NCBI GenBank assembly: GCA_037954665.1
Contig: JBBMOL010000022.1
Span: 1,860,001-1,924,000 of the forward strand
Length of the DNA: 64,000 nt
Direction: 5' to 3'
From: Laguncularia racemosa
Lineage: Eukaryota > Streptophyta > Magnoliopsida > Myrtales > Combretaceae
Part shown: piece after piece, positions 9,829 to 22,185 of the stretch
Layout: every line of letters begins with the position of its first letter
How positions within the stretch are numbered: the stretch's first letter is position 1
The notes under the pieces: generated by a model
What the model saw: only the letters and a program-made list of their open reading frames with translations
The model's database searches: none
What the model was told of the DNA's origin: nothing
Made by a program: the position numbers and the translations under genes

Positions 9829-11442
9829 ATCTAGGAAAGGCAAATGTGGTGGCAGATGCCCTTAGTAAAAAGAAATAAGGTAATCTTGTTACTCTAATCA
9901 CTTCACAACAAAAATTGTTGAATGATATGTGTAGGCTGGAACTAAATATTTTGACTCAAGAAATTAAAGTAAAGATTGCCACTTTACACATCCAACTAAG
10001 TCTAATGGATCGAATTAAGATTGCTTAGGTAAGGATGTAGACATTTAAGAAATCAAGAATAGATTGGAAAAGGGCAAGGCTCTTGAGTTTAATACTGATC
10101 CAGATGGTGTCTTAAGTTATGGAATACAATTATGTGTGCCGAAGGATGTAGAATTGAAGAAAGAAATCATGAAAGATGCATAATACTCTACCTAAGTACC
10201 TATACAATCCATCTCGGATGTATTAAGATGTATAAAGACTTGAAAAGTTACTACTAGTGGAAGAGCATGATATGGGAGATAGTCGAGTATGTAGCAATGT
10301 GTCTCACTTGTTAGTGAATTCGAATTAAACATCAGAGGCCGATTGGAGAATTACAACCCTTCCCAATACCTTAGTGGAAATAAAAACATGTGATAATTGA
10401 TTTCGTTACAACCTTCCTAAGAATTAAAGAGAAACATGATGTAGAGTGGGTGATAGTAGACTGGCTAACCAAGTATGCTCACTTTTTGCCTATCAAAGTA
10501 GGTTACAAACTAGAGAAATTGGCCAAAATGTATATATAGAAGATTTTAAAGTTACATGGAGTGTCAGTAATAATAACCTCTAATAGGGATACACGGTTTG
10601 TAAGTAGATTTTCGAATAGCTTAAATAAAGCCTTGGGCATAAAACTATAATTCAGTACTTACCCTAAGACAGATGGACAATCTGAGAGGACCTTCTAGAT
10701 CCTAGAGGTCTTGTTTAGAGCTTATGTGTTAGACTTTGGAGGTAATAGGAATGAACATATACTTTTGGTTTTACTTATAATAATAGAAATTATGCAACCA
10801 TCTAAATAGCCCCTCATGAAGCTCTATATAGAAGAAAATGCATATTGCCATTACATTAAGATGAAGTGGGGGAAAGATAGATGTTAGGATCGGAATTGGT
10901 CCAAGAGACTGTAGATAAGGCAAAACTAATAAGATAGAGAATACAAATAGCTCAGAGTCAACAAAAGAGCTATGTTGATAAGAGACAATGCCCCTTAGAA
11001 TTCCAGGCTAAAGATAAGGTACTGTTAAAAGTTTTTCCAACAAAAGAGGCGATCAAGTTTGGTCTAAGAAGAAAGTTAAACCAAAATGTGTGGGCTTATT
11101 TGAAATTTTGGAAAGGATTGGCAATGTAGCTTACAAGTTAGCTCTAGCACCAAATTTAATGTGGTATATGATATATTTCATGTATCTATATTGAGAAAGT
11201 TTATGCAAAATCCAAATTGAATAGTGGCTTTGCTGCCTTTAAATGTATAGCCAAATTTATCATATGTTGAAAGATCGATAAGAATTGTGGATGCCAAGGA
11301 ACAAGTGTTAAGGAGGAGAGTGATTCCCAACATCAAGGTACAATGGATAAATGAAACCGAACATGAAGTGGCATGGGAACTAGAGGAAAACATTCGTAAT
11401 GCTTTCCAGACTTAGGTAACTTTTGAGAACGAAGGTTTTTGT
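9829..11442 (+). pseudogene. Del/Tekay-like pol: RNase H end, integrase, chromodomain region
   Basis: Piece 3 starts GKANVVADALSKKK. Integrase traces follow: a zinc-domain remnant near 10210-10310, RPIGELQPFPIP near 10337, then KHDVEWVIVDWLTKYAHF, KLHGVSVIITSNRDTRF and TYPKTDGQSERT, which hold the DDE-type core in order. Near 11280-11400 VIPNIKVQWINETEHEVAWE resembles the chromodomain stretch of Del/Tekay elements. Many stops and frameshifts make it non-functional. It ends at a G-rich tract (AAGGGGGG, 11443-11450) before the LTR. Confidence 0.75.
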
Positions 11443-11455
11443 AAGGGGGGAAGAA

Positions 11456-12200
11456 TGTAAATACACTATTATATGTTTAATTATTTAATAATTATAAAAA
11501 TTAAAACCAAGGTTAAATAAGTAAATATTCTAAAGATATAGGGGGCAATTCGATATCTTCCTTGTTAAGATATATAAGTCTCATTTGACCTAGAGCTCCC
11601 CGTTTTACCATTTGTATAGTAGCAAACAAAGAGACATTCTTAGAGACCCTTAAAGTGACCTAGTGAACACTCACCAAGATTAATCCAAATTCATTAGGTA
11701 CGGGTTCTAATAACCAAGATATTTGTTTCTAATGTTGGAATCGTAGATTTAAGTAAAATTTATGATATTTTGTTAGAGTTTAGTATGAAGAGTGAGATGG
11801 ACTAGGAGTGGGATTAAACGAATTGAGGAATCAAATCACAGATTGAAACAAGTAAGTGCATGAATTCATATAATGTAATAGGATTAACAAATTTATAGAA
11901 CCAATTAGACTTAGAATCATAGAAATTAGATTGAGGAACAATTTAAAGATGAGGAAAAAAAAGGTTTGTGAAGGAATAGTGTAGTATACGGTCAAGTATA
12001 TGCCTATGTAGAAATACAAATGTATATAAAAAGGTAAACAGATAAAGGACATACCATGTACTTAGGTGTGTTAAATTATAAAAATTCACAAAAAGTTACA
12101 CAACTATAATGTACAACCATATACCTTACTATATCAAGTGCATGGCTAAATATAAGAGTGTATACTTAGACATGCTAATATAACAAAAGTCGAGATCTAT
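11456..12200 (+). repeat. 3' LTR of the Del/Tekay-like host element (right end not found)
   Basis: Starts TGTAAATACAC directly after the purine tract; TGTAAATAC is a usual start for LTRs of this lineage. A TATA-like ATATATAAG occurs near 11572. I could not find the CA end or a matching target duplication because the 5' half lies outside the window, so the right limit is a guess. Confidence 0.45.
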
Positions 12201-12469
12201 GGCTATACTTTAAACCGCTTCCCAAAGGGTGGCATCTATAGAGGCTAAAGAAGCATGAGCGGGTTGCTCTAATAAGAGGTAGTCTGTTTTACCTATATTA
12301 TCAACATTTGGAGTCTGGCCTCTAACTTCCCTTCACATCATTCCAAAAGACTTTCTTTGACTTCCACTAGCTTATCCCTAACTCTTATCTAATTTTGGTT
12401 GTGTTTGAAATAATGTGCCATAACCTACCATTGAGACCCACACCTCCCTTATTTAAATATTTCTATACT

Positions 12470-14550
12470 ATTAAGAAGAATGGCTCAATGATGGGCTAAT
12501 ATTATCTCACTTGTTGACCTTGGGGGAAGTTATTCGAAGGCTTAGCTACCTCCATTCATGGATGGAAGGATAATTTTGTGGTGATTAGGTCTTATCACAA
12601 GCTAGATTTCTGGATGGCCTAAGTTAAGTCGATCAGGATGAGTTTGTTGGAGCTTATAGACAATGATTAAAGGGTGGCTAACTACTTTTAGAGAGAGATA
12701 AGTTATCACAGTTGTTTATATGATGTTGAGGCAATAGTTGAAAGTTAGTTTAGCATAGGGGACATTCTTAAAGATAGGGGTGAGAGTGAGACTATGCCCT
12801 TAAGAGAAATAGAGGAAAAAAAGGAGGGGAAGGAAGGAGTTAAGGGATTCAATGAGGTATTCTTTATCTATCATCATTGTGCTAGAGTGGATTAGCCAAG
12901 CGGGAGTTGTTCGCCTATTGGATCTAGGGGATAGAGTCCCCCGAAGGCTTGTTTACAGCAAAGTACGAAGTTTTCTTCCTTTCTTCCTTAGGCATTCTTT
13001 ATTCTAACCCAATTTTCCCTTCTTTTTGGAGATATGGAGCTTAAAGAGCCAGCCTCACTAATCTTCTCATGTAGCACAAGGCAGCAGCTACTACTGTTAT
13101 AAAGAAAGGGAAAAGACTACTACCTAAGATAAGAAGGCCTTTCCATGTGCTAATGAGAGGGGAATGGTTATTGTTAAGGGCAGGAATGCCTAAGGGAGTT
13201 GACTAGAAGCTAACCCTACTGCTAAAATGAAGGTGGGAGATGGCTGTTATGTCCCCTAAGTCCAAGAAGAGGGGTCGTGATAAAGGAGCTAGGGTTACCT
13301 AATAAGGCCAGCTGGTTATGCTGGATAAAGAAAATGCAGTAGAGGATCCTTCTACCCAGCTAGTTTGAAGGAGGTGGTAGAAGCTATAGAGCACCCAAAA
13401 AGGGGCTACTAAGTTAGGGAGTTGCTAAGTTGGGAAGTAGAGCTCCACAAGGGGTTCCTTTGTTACTATTAAGCCTTTCTTTAATAGCTTATAGGCTAAG
13501 GTGCATCCTAAGTTAGGATTTTTGCATGTAGGATAAAGGTGTAGGGAAAAACATTGTGTCCTACGAATCGATGATGAATATTTTCCTTTCAAAGGACCAT
13601 CTTGAAATTAAGGCTTAAGGGAGCTCGATGAACTTAGTTCATAGAATAACTCCTTTGTCATAGGCTATACGAGGTATGCCACTAATCTTCTTTGTGGTTT
13701 GTCTAGCTTATTATCTTGATCTCATAATATGTGCTTTTAATGTTTTCAAATAGAAAACTTGGCTATGATGATGCTCCAAGTGTTAAGAGAGGAAAGTAGG
13801 GAGGTATGTTCAAAAAACTCTGAATTTAACACTTTGTCTAGTAGGAATCAGTAGCTTTTTGACTAAGCTAAGAATCTCCTATAGAGGGCTCATGATATGG
13901 AAAATGTGAAGGTGGAAACCCAGAAGAAGATGGGCATAATGGAGAAATAGATGGTGGTAACTAAAGCCCAATTAGAGTAACTTAGCCAACAAGTAGAGGC
14001 AGCTACAAGCAAGAATGCTGCTCTTCAAGTAGAGTTATCTAAAGCCCTTCAAGAGAAGGAAGCTCTAGAGAGAAGAGTTAACAAGCTCATGGAATAGCTT
14101 AATGTGACACAAGGAAAAATCATTATCCTGAGACCGTTGGTCAGCTCCTTTGATGATAGGGTGAAAGGATATAAAAGCAAGATCAACTAGCTAGAAGTTA
14201 ACCTGAGGCTCCACTAGGTGCAAATTGAAGAGTTCAAGTGGAATATAGATGTCGAGGTAGACAACCTTAAGTAAAAAGTTTTTATTGATATCATGGCCAA
14301 CTAATAGTGGATCAAGATATTGGTGGACATATACAATAATGGAATTGAGCAGCCAAGAGGTCAACTTTGAAGCATCATCTTGACCTTTAACTTAGATTGC
14401 TTAAACTTCCTAGAAGATCACCCTATAGACTCTGAGGCCCCTCCTAAAGAAATTGCTGATGATGTTACTAAAATAGAGGTAGCTAATGAGGGAGACTAGG
14501 TTAAGAAGATTTATGAGCTTCCTCCTCCCTTAAGCTCCAAACCCCCATGA
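12470..14550 (+). pseudogene. Opposite-strand additional ORF of the Tat-like element
   Basis: The + frame carries SIHGWKDNFVVIRSYHKLDFW near 12550-12620, like the HGWK-FFV motif of plant retroelement-associated proteins. At 13921-14310 it has a coiled-coil region with heptad-like Leu/Lys/Glu spacing (AALQVELSKALQEKEALERR), then an acidic tail (DHPIDSEAPPKEIADD). Known Retand-type elements carry an additional ORF between pol and the 3' LTR, often antisense. The coiled-coil frame is broken by five TAG and three TAA stops. No function can be assigned. Confidence 0.5.
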
Positions 14551-15269
14551 AGACCTTGCCCCTCCAACAAAATCAATGCCTCTCAAGCTAGAAATGGCAA
14601 ATTAGGATCTTTAAGCCCCTAAAGCTTTAAGAGGTTCTCCTCTAAACACTTGATGTTGCTCATCCTTCCTTTACCCTTTTTCTTTGAATTTCTCTAATGT
14701 AAATTTGTTGTTATTTCTAGTTAGAATGCCAACCCATCTATTGTATACAAGACACTTTAATGAATGGATTTCTTCTTCTCTTTCCTCGCTTCTATGATTT
14801 ACTACTTTTAGTTATTTAATTTGTTTCTCATTGAGGCTTAACATTAGTGTAGGGACCACTAACCTGAGGTAGACTAGGTTGGGTTCTTTTATAAGTTAAT
14901 GGTGACTAAGGATACTTTTCCTTATTAAGATAACTTTAGATGTTCAAACTTGGGCTTAACTGATGAAATATCCCACTTTTGTCAATTTAAGGTTGTTGAT
15001 TGACATGGTTTGATGAGATCAGGTTGTCTCGTTTTCTAAGTGAGGACTTATCCATTCACCTTTAGGGTTAAGACTTTTTAGTGTCTGTTCACTATAGAAA
15101 AGGCTAGGAAGTAAGAGTCCATTTACCTTGGGCAACTTAGAGCTTGTTAGTTGCAAGAGTACAACTAAGATAACTACACTGTGGTGCTTGAGTAATAAGA
15201 GATGATAAAGAGAGAGACATGTGAAAAAGAGTCAAAATATTTCATTACATACATTAAAGTTACATCTTG
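14551..15269. other. Non-coding gap between antisense ORF and pol end
   Basis: About 700 bases of TA-rich sequence without a recognisable frame, lying between the tail of the opposite-strand frame and the integrase C-terminus. I see no repeats or regulatory motifs in it. Confidence 0.4.
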
Positions 15270-16700
15270 AAGCTTCTAAGCTCATTAAAAATATAGCCTA
15301 AGGTTGTCAACATTCCACATTCTTGGAATGAGCCAATGATCAAGTCACTCTAGTTTGTATATGTCATGCCCCACTTCTTCTCTAACCTTAATTGGGCCTT
15401 TCCAATTTGGTGCGAATTTTCCTTGTCCTTTCTTGAAGCCTATGGCTTTGAGCTTTCTATACACTAAGTCATGAGGTTAAAAGATCTTGGGTTTGAATTT
15501 TTTGTTAGAATAGTGTATTACCCTTTATTGGTAGGTGGGAACTTAAGTACTAGCTAAGTCTTAGACTTCTTTGATCACATCAAGGTTGGCTTTAAGGCCG
15601 ACCTCATTTACTAGCACGTTCATAACTTGAATACAAGCATTGGGGAGCATGAGTTCAACTAGTAGGACCACTTTTAAGCTAAGGTGAGCTTAATGGGAAT
15701 TTCCCTTATAGTTGTTTTTTACATAATCCGATATCCCTTTAAGATAAAAGGGAGATCATTTTCCCATTTTCCCTTAGCATGGTCCACTCTCTTCTTGAGA
15801 CTATTTAAGGAAGTCTCATTTACCAATTCAACTTGCTTATTAGATTAAGGATGAGTAAAGGAAGAATAGTGAATCTTAATACCCTTCTCTTAGTAGAAGT
15901 CTCTGAATTTGACATTATTGAATTGAGTATCATTATTGGCTATTAGGACATACAACATGCTAAATTTGCATAAGATGTTAGTTTAGACAAAATTGTCAAC
16001 ACTTTTCTTTGTGATTTTAGTTATGGCCTTTATTTCTACCCACTTAGTGAAGTCAATCTACTATGATTATGAAGTATTGTTGATGACTAGTTGCTTTGAG
16101 AAAGGGACCTAGGATATCAATCTTCCACTACATGAAAAAGGCCATGAACAAGTGATGGGCAAAAGATTGTTACTCAAATACGAGTCTATGGGAGCATGCT
16201 TCGGCATTGAACACACTTTTGAACCAGTTTCTTCACAACTTTTTTCATGTTGGGCCAATAATATCCAAGGCTAGGAGCTTTAACATACAAAACTTAACTC
16301 TTAGTGTGATTGCTACATACTCCTATGTGCAGCTCTTCTAGAGCATGTTTAACTTCGCTTGGCCTTAGGCATCTAAAATAAAGGAGACTCTTATTGGTAT
16401 AGTTGGTGATTTATTAAGGTGTAATGAGCTACTTTGTACATACACTTTCTAGCCTCCTTCCTACCCTCTAGGGCGGTGCCATTTTTTAGTTAAGAAATGT
16501 AAGGGTCAATCTAACTCGATTCTATCTATGCAGGTTATATCTCCAAGCATTGTAAATGAGGCTTGTTGATGCTTTTGTCTATTAAATACTCAATGAAGAC
16601 TTTATTATTCAAGTCGAAGAGACTAGTCAATGCTAATTAAGAGAGGCTATCCACCTAGAATTCTTTACTTAAGGGACGTTGGTAATGTTCTAAGTGGGGA
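15270..16700 (-). pseudogene. Integrase of the Tat-like element
   Basis: Minus-strand traces in order: GYYWPNMKKVVKKLVQKCVQC (zinc-domain end, about 16270-16200), VDYFTKWVE, IANNDTQFNN (the position of the second catalytic Asp), SNKQVELVNE (catalytic Glu region, about 15820) and RKLKAIGFKKGQGKFAPNWK (about 15420). The end is WNVDNLRLYF near 15300. Stops and frame changes occur throughout. It would have joined element cDNA to the chromosome. Confidence 0.65.
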
Positions 16701-16779
16701 ACTTTGATCTCAATGCCTGTACGAGCTCTAGGTACTTGATCATGCCTTTATCTTTTACTACATATTCTCGCTTGACCTA

Positions 16780-17019
16780 CTATATGACCACTTGGGAATT
16801 TGGACAAACTTCCAACATTTCCACACCAACTTCCCCTACCAATCTCATTTTAACTATAAGTGCTTTGAACTTGATCTCATTGTTTTTGGTGAGGAACCTA
16901 AACTTCAATGCATAGTGTACCTCTATCCCATGTAGTCCTCTTAGCACTAGCCTTGCTCCACTCCCCTCTTGAGTAGATGATCTATCAATGTAGAGAATCC
17001 ACACTGGTATGGCTTTCAC
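16780..17019 (-). pseudogene. RNase H of the Tat-like element
   Basis: An open 79-codon stretch. ILYIDRSSTQEGSGARLVL, VHYALKFRFLTKNNEIKF and CPNSQVV match the RNase H that Tat-lineage elements carry in addition to their usual one. The first Asp (YID) and the Glu (NNE) are kept, but the usual Asp of the SDSQ motif is Asn (PNSQ), so activity would be doubtful even without the broken flanks. Confidence 0.65.
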
Positions 17020-17830
17020 ATTTGATGCTTCTTCTTACACCATGTACTATACTATAAAATCTATGTGGACTAATGCATTGATAGCCTCATATAGTTAATA
17101 GTGGACTCTATATGTGTTGAGCTCTAAGGTATACTTTACCATTCTTCCCAATACATCAAGCTTATGCAATATTTCATGCAAAATCTAATCATAAGGATGA
17201 CTATTTGATGAGCTTCGAAATAAGGTTGGAGCTTCCTTATTGATAACACCACTACTAAGGCAAATTTCTCTACCATTTAATATTTAATTTCTAGTCTCGA
17301 TAGGATATAGCTAACATAATAGATGGGTTAATTTTACCTTCACTCCGCTCAAACCAATACTAAAGGGATAGCTTAATCTACATATACTTCCACGTTGTGC
17401 CCAATTTAAGGTTTAAACATCTTTGTCACCAAGTGTTGGTAGGTTACCCCTACATTCTTAAGTTTGAAGAGCATGACCATATAGTAGTAAGTCCCTAAAT
17501 TGGTAATGAAAGAAGTGTGTGCTTAGTCAAGCTCATCTTTATCTAGTTATAGCTTGAGAAGGCATCCTTGAAGCTTAAGAGTGCATGGCTTAAGGTTAAG
17601 TTGATGAGCTGAGCAATCTTTAAAAGGGGAAAAAAGTCATTAGGTAGGTTTTATTTAGGTTAGTAAAATCAATGCACATACACTACCTCTTATTAGATTT
17701 CTTGAATAGTGCATATTTAAGTAGCCAAATCAAGTAGGGCTCCTCCCTTACGAAATCAACCTTAAGTAACTTTTCCAGCTCCTCTTTTATTATTGTCTAT
17801 CTCTACGGGGTAAAGTGCTATTTCTTTTAC
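17020..17830 (-). pseudogene. Reverse transcriptase of the Tat-like element
   Basis: Near 17800-17650 the minus strand reads EELEKLLKVDFVREEPYLIW, then KKSNKR, a stop, and CMCIDFTNLNKTY. This is the RT entry segment in which gypsy elements have KWRMCVDFTDLNKACPKD. The downstream palm region is too decayed for me to place the YxDD box with confidence. Confidence 0.55.
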
Positions 17831-18239
17831 TTCTTGACCTTGCAAATTGGATCAATGATGAGTTGGTGTATGATGACTTTTGGGGTATACCTAGCATGTT
17901 TGATGGTGACTAAGTGAAGACATCCTTATTAGACCAAAGGAAGTTGATGAGTTGCTACTTAAACTTTGTAGGTATCAACTTCCTTACCTATATAGTCTAC
18001 TCGGTGCTACTGCTAAGTTGGCTTATCTCAATCTCCTTAGCTTATTCACCCTAGTTGTTAGCTTCTCCTTTGACCTCACCTCAATAATGAGCACCTCCCT
18101 TTAGTAAGGGCTTGTAAATAACAAGACCTTCCTAGTTGTTGGTTTCCTCAATAAATAACAACTCTTAGTGGTGTAGGGAACTTGACCTTCAAGTATACCA
18201 TGGAGGGGGTCATCTTGATAGAATTTTGACTAGGTTGAC

Positions 18240-18540
18240 TTAAAATAACATTACAAGGTGACTAGAAGTCCACCACCAAAAAATCACCAAATTGTTTGGT
18301 GACATAGTTGTTATTGCCAAACTCCATAGGGAAAGTGATGAAGCTTGCAACTTAGATAAGCTGATTGTTGACGCTAAAGTGATCATGGTTGTAGGGCTTC
18401 AACCTGTCTTTCATCATATCATAGGAACTCTTGAAAATGATGTCTGCCAAGCTACCCGTGTTGATGAGGACCTTAACAGCATTAAAGCTAGCAATCCTTG
18501 CCTTGGTTACAATGGCGTCATCATAGGAGTTTGAACTCCT
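18240..18540 (-). pseudogene. Protease of the Tat-like element
   Basis: SYDDAIVTKARIASFNAVKV followed by LINTGSLADIIF and ITFPMEFGNNN lines up with gypsy proteases of the Tat lineage (DDALV...VLVDSGSSADVL). The catalytic Asp of D-S/T-G is Asn here (NTGS). The + strand of this stretch also reads as an 80-codon open frame, which I take to be a shadow. Confidence 0.6.
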
Positions 18541-18699
18541 TCCAAATCTTCATCCGGGAATAAACTAGAGTTATCCATGCTTAGCTTCTTCCCTTATAGG
18601 CTCATGACTTGCTAGAGATAGGTGTAGGTCTCACTATAAGAGCTCGATCGTCCTCTTAATGAGGGGCCTCCAACTATGGTGTTTATTATGTTATTGGGA

Positions 18700-19900
18700 G
18701 CCCTATTGTTATTTGTACCTAAGGAACTAGCTTAATGGTTTGGTTCTGGTCTCCATCTTTGGATAGGTTGTTCCACTTCTTCACCTCAATCATTAATGTA
18801 TTCCATGATGTAGCTACAATGAATGGCATCCTCAAGGGCATTCTTCTATTGGACACATACTTTAATGGTGTGTCTTTTATCTCAATGGAACTCATAGAAT
18901 TTTTCTAAGCTTCACTATGAGGGATTTCCTCTCATCTTCTTAGGTCATGTCAAGAAACCCCTATTCCTAACCTCTAGAAGTATTTGGCCTCATGATTAGT
19001 TAAGAGGCAAGTGGTCCGCATAGAAGGGAATGGTGCACTTTTTATCATGCTTACTATTATTCCCTTTGTGAGATAACCCCTTGTTGTTCTTTAGACTAAG
19101 TTAGTCTTTAATGGATGGCTAGTCCTTATTCGCTTTCTTCTTGTTAGACTTAGTATAGTCGGCTTCTCTTAGAGCTTTGATGTTGTCTTCCATTGTGATT
19201 AATTTCATAGCCCACTTATAGAATTCATCATTGGTATTGAGCTTCATCTTTAATATTAAGAGGAAGAAGTGGTTGGTTAGTTAGCCACCCATTACTATGG
19301 AATTAAGGACCACTTGCTTGTCAAGGTTCAAAATCTCTAGCATTGTTGCAATAACATGGGAGAGATAGTCATTAATGGACTTATCCTATCTCTAATTAAT
19401 AAAATTAAGGCTAGATGAGTCCTTAATTGGCATCATGCTTGCCAGGAAGTGTTGATGGAACTATTTGCCAAGCTTCTTAAAACTAGAAATTGAGCTTGGC
19501 TTCAAGTGGTTATATCAAGTCCAAGCTACCCTCTTAAGGGTGCTAAAAATTCTTTGCAAGTTATGGCATCGTTGTAGCCTAAGAGCTTTATCTGGGCTAT
19601 AAAATAACGAGGTAGTAACCTAGGTCAGTTAGCCCTTCATAGAATTCTTGCATTAGGATTTAAATGTGCATAGGGAGTACCTTGTCCTGGATCTCCTAAG
19701 TGAATGAAGATTGTCCAAAAGAGAACTAATCTTAAGGATTAGCCTTCTTAAAGTCATAGAGGTCAGAAAGTCATTTGATCCAGTCCTTTAGCTCACCTAC
19801 ATTAGCTATAGACTATGAGAGTGTCTTAATAGCTTATCTTGTTTGTTAAAGCATAGCTTATGTGTGATGCTGTAGGAGTGTTACAAGATCTGGTGAGGTA
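18700..19900 (-). pseudogene. Gag of the Tat-like element
   Basis: Minus-strand HLKPSSISSFKKLGK, MPIKDSSSLNFIN, DKSINDYLSHVIATM and, near 18900, FYEFHQDKRHTIK (here with stops) match Tat Gag in order: capsid core, then a CEYH--HGHTT-C-type knuckle. Several stops and frame changes are present. Confidence 0.6.
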
Positions 19901-20240
19901 GTGTCATGTTATAAGTGATGGTAGTCGCCGTGATTAAGTGGATGCATGATCATAATCATGCTCCCTTAACCATGTAGGCTACTACTATTGTTATTGGTGT
20001 TGCTATTGTAACTCTTCTTAACAAGCACAAAGCTGCATGTTTTCATTGATGAGGTTGTCGAGCATTTGTTCCAAACTTGTCAACCTATCCTCATCACCTT
20101 GTTACCTCAATGGCTATCGTTGAGTTAGGGGTCATAGAGGTCTTGACGAGGGCAAGAGTGTGAGTATGTGTGGTCATTTTATGAGGTTTCAATATTCTTG
20201 GATTTAGAATTGTTACTACCTGCCATTATAGTGGTTTATT

Positions 20241-20254
20241 CAAAGATGGTGCCA
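20241..20254 (-). other. Decayed primer-binding site
   Basis: Minus-strand TGGCACCATCTTTG resembles the TGGCGCCGTCTGTGGG primer site common in Tat elements. The two CpG positions have become CA, as expected from methyl-cytosine deamination. Confidence 0.5.
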
Positions 20255-20257
20255 AAT

Positions 20258-20640
20258 GTTGTTAGGTTATTCTGGTTAGAGGTGGTAGAACTTGTAAACA
20301 ATAGAGAAAGTAAGAGCCATGGAGGTGCTAGGGCTATTTCTAGTATGGTTATTCTGACACTTAAGTTAATGTTTGGAGAGAGAGAGAGAGAGATAAGGTA
20401 GCAATAAAGGTGCTTGTAGATGAGAAGATTCAAATCCTTTACCATGTAAATGAGGCTAGTGTGGCTTCATGAGTTTAGGGTAGTGGGGTTTTGGATGGTT
20501 ATGAAAAATTGTTCCTACATTTGATTGTCTACTACTAATGTGCTAATCTGGTGCTGGTTAAGCCAAGCCGACCTAATCCCTTAGACCAAAGTCACTAGTA
20601 GCTTTTATAGTGTGTTAAAGGACAACTTGGGTATGGGGGT
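20258..20640 (-). repeat. Possible 5' LTR remnant, with (GA)n at 20376-20393
   Basis: Lies directly upstream (in the minus sense) of the primer-site relic and could be the 5' LTR. I found no matching copy near 12 kb, so this is inferred from position only. A GA dinucleotide run of about nine units lies inside. Confidence 0.3.
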
Positions 20641-22031
20641 TCAAGCCCAAAATAGTTTATCAACAAAGTTAAACTTAAAAATGTATGGTAATTGAAAAAG
20701 TTCTCGAAATTGTATATAATAGATTAAAAATAAAATTATTCCATTAGTTTTGTATTTGTACTATTTTAAACTGAAAAATTACATTAACTATAAAAGCAAA
20801 ACTTTGCTTAGATATTTATTTTATGGTGGTGTAGGAGCCCTTATGTAACTTAATAGCGAATGTCTAGACCTATATATGAAATAAAGCTACACAAATCTTA
20901 TCTTTGTTTAGTATATCTCCACTAATTTTGTCAAATTTCTAAATGAATGATAAAAAAATCAGCTCTTGAATTCTTGTTGGGCCAAGCAATTCACTACCTG
21001 ATTTTCTTTCTTGTGAATAAAATGGCTGAAGATTCATCTTTGTGCAGAAGCCCTTTAATTTAATTATGTTGCTTCATTGAAATTTAAAATCTCCCGTTTT
21101 GCTAATGTTTCTAGTTCCGAAAGCCATCGAGTTGTAGAAATTGACCCATTTCAGTTGAAACCTGGTGTATTCTATCTTTGAGCATAAACATAGCCCCTTA
21201 GGATCTATGAGATCTGCATGTTTGACGTCATCCTCCATTAATGCAGAAGGAAAATCTTGCATGGTCAGTCTTGCAAGATCAACGAATTGGATAGACATCC
21301 ATTCAAATAACTCGCATACGTATTGGGCTTAAATCTCCACCTTCCAACGATACTTGGAGCATTGAATGGAATTAAGACAAATTTCGCATTTTCTGTTAAG
21401 TATATGATATGATATAATTTGGAATCATTTTACAGCATATATAGCTGCAAGGAGGAAAGGTTGCCATCACAGAGGTGAAAAGCAAATCATTTGAAACTTG
21501 TAGCTCATGGACCTGCTATGCATGTCTTGGAGGTCACTGTTGCTCGTTGCTATCAGAAGGCTTTTATCGCATATTTTGACTAACTACTCCAGTTAGTCAC
21601 GCCCCAAGTTGATGTAAATCAACTGGATATTCTTGTGTTAAATGGGCAACTTCATTTCAAAGCCCAACAAGCCATGAGAGCCTTTTATAGTCATTAAGGG
21701 CTAGGGGCCCGACATTGTAGTGATAAAGCCTAAGCAAATTTGAAACTTGTACAATAATGCACAGTAGAACCAGTTAGTTTGGAACAAAACTTAATCCAAT
21801 CGGCCTGTTCAGTTAGGTTAAGGTTTGTGATTGGACTGGCTAATGCACCGATTTTTGGTTACCTCAGTAAAATGACTGGTTCAGTCCGGCTCAGATATTA
21901 TGATTCGATTTATTTGGTAGGCTATATATAATTCGGTTGTTGTGCTAGTGGTGTATTTCCAAACCATGTGTCTTGTGAACCATTGTCCCCCTTACCAATT
22001 CGAAACCCAATATGAGACACTATTATGCTCT
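20641..22031. other. Non-coding interval, no recognised gene
   Basis: AT-rich single-copy-looking sequence. A 74-codon minus frame at 21074-21298 (MSIQFVDLARLTMQDF...) has no family I recognise. At 21770-21945 the sequence is a degenerate patchwork of GGTT/CAGT words (GTTCAGTTAGG, CTGGTTCAGTCCGG), which suggests an eroded repeat. Confidence 0.35.
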
Positions 22032-22040
22032 TGACTTTTA

Positions 22041-22185
22041 GGGTAAATTGCAAAACCCTCCCTATCTTTGCCTTATTGTGGATAGCCCTTTTTTCATTTA
22101 AAATGCACAGAAGCACCTCCTAATCTTAAAAATATATATATACAAGCGTCACCTCATCCGTTAATTTTCTTATTAATTCGCAAAA
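22041..22185 (+). repeat. Left TIR of the Mutator-like element
   Basis: About 145 bases, pairing imperfectly with 23050-23190. The outer 35 bases match best. Confidence 0.65.

Larger units (their letters stand above)
12450..20260 (-). mobile_element. Degenerate Tat/Retand-like Ty3/gypsy element
   Basis: Reading the minus strand from right to left gives a primer-site relic (20254-20241), gag, protease, RT, RNase H and integrase, ending near 15270. On the opposite strand, beyond pol, lies a long decayed frame. A primer site of the TGGCGCCGTCT class, an RNase H of the EGSGA...NNE type and an extra frame beyond pol together fit the Tat lineage (Retand-like). The element is saturated with stops, and I could not define its LTRs. 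Confidence 0.65.

Noticed and set aside
18292..18534. 80-codon + frame
   Set aside because: Antisense shadow of the Tat protease, which has recognisable motifs on the minus strand.
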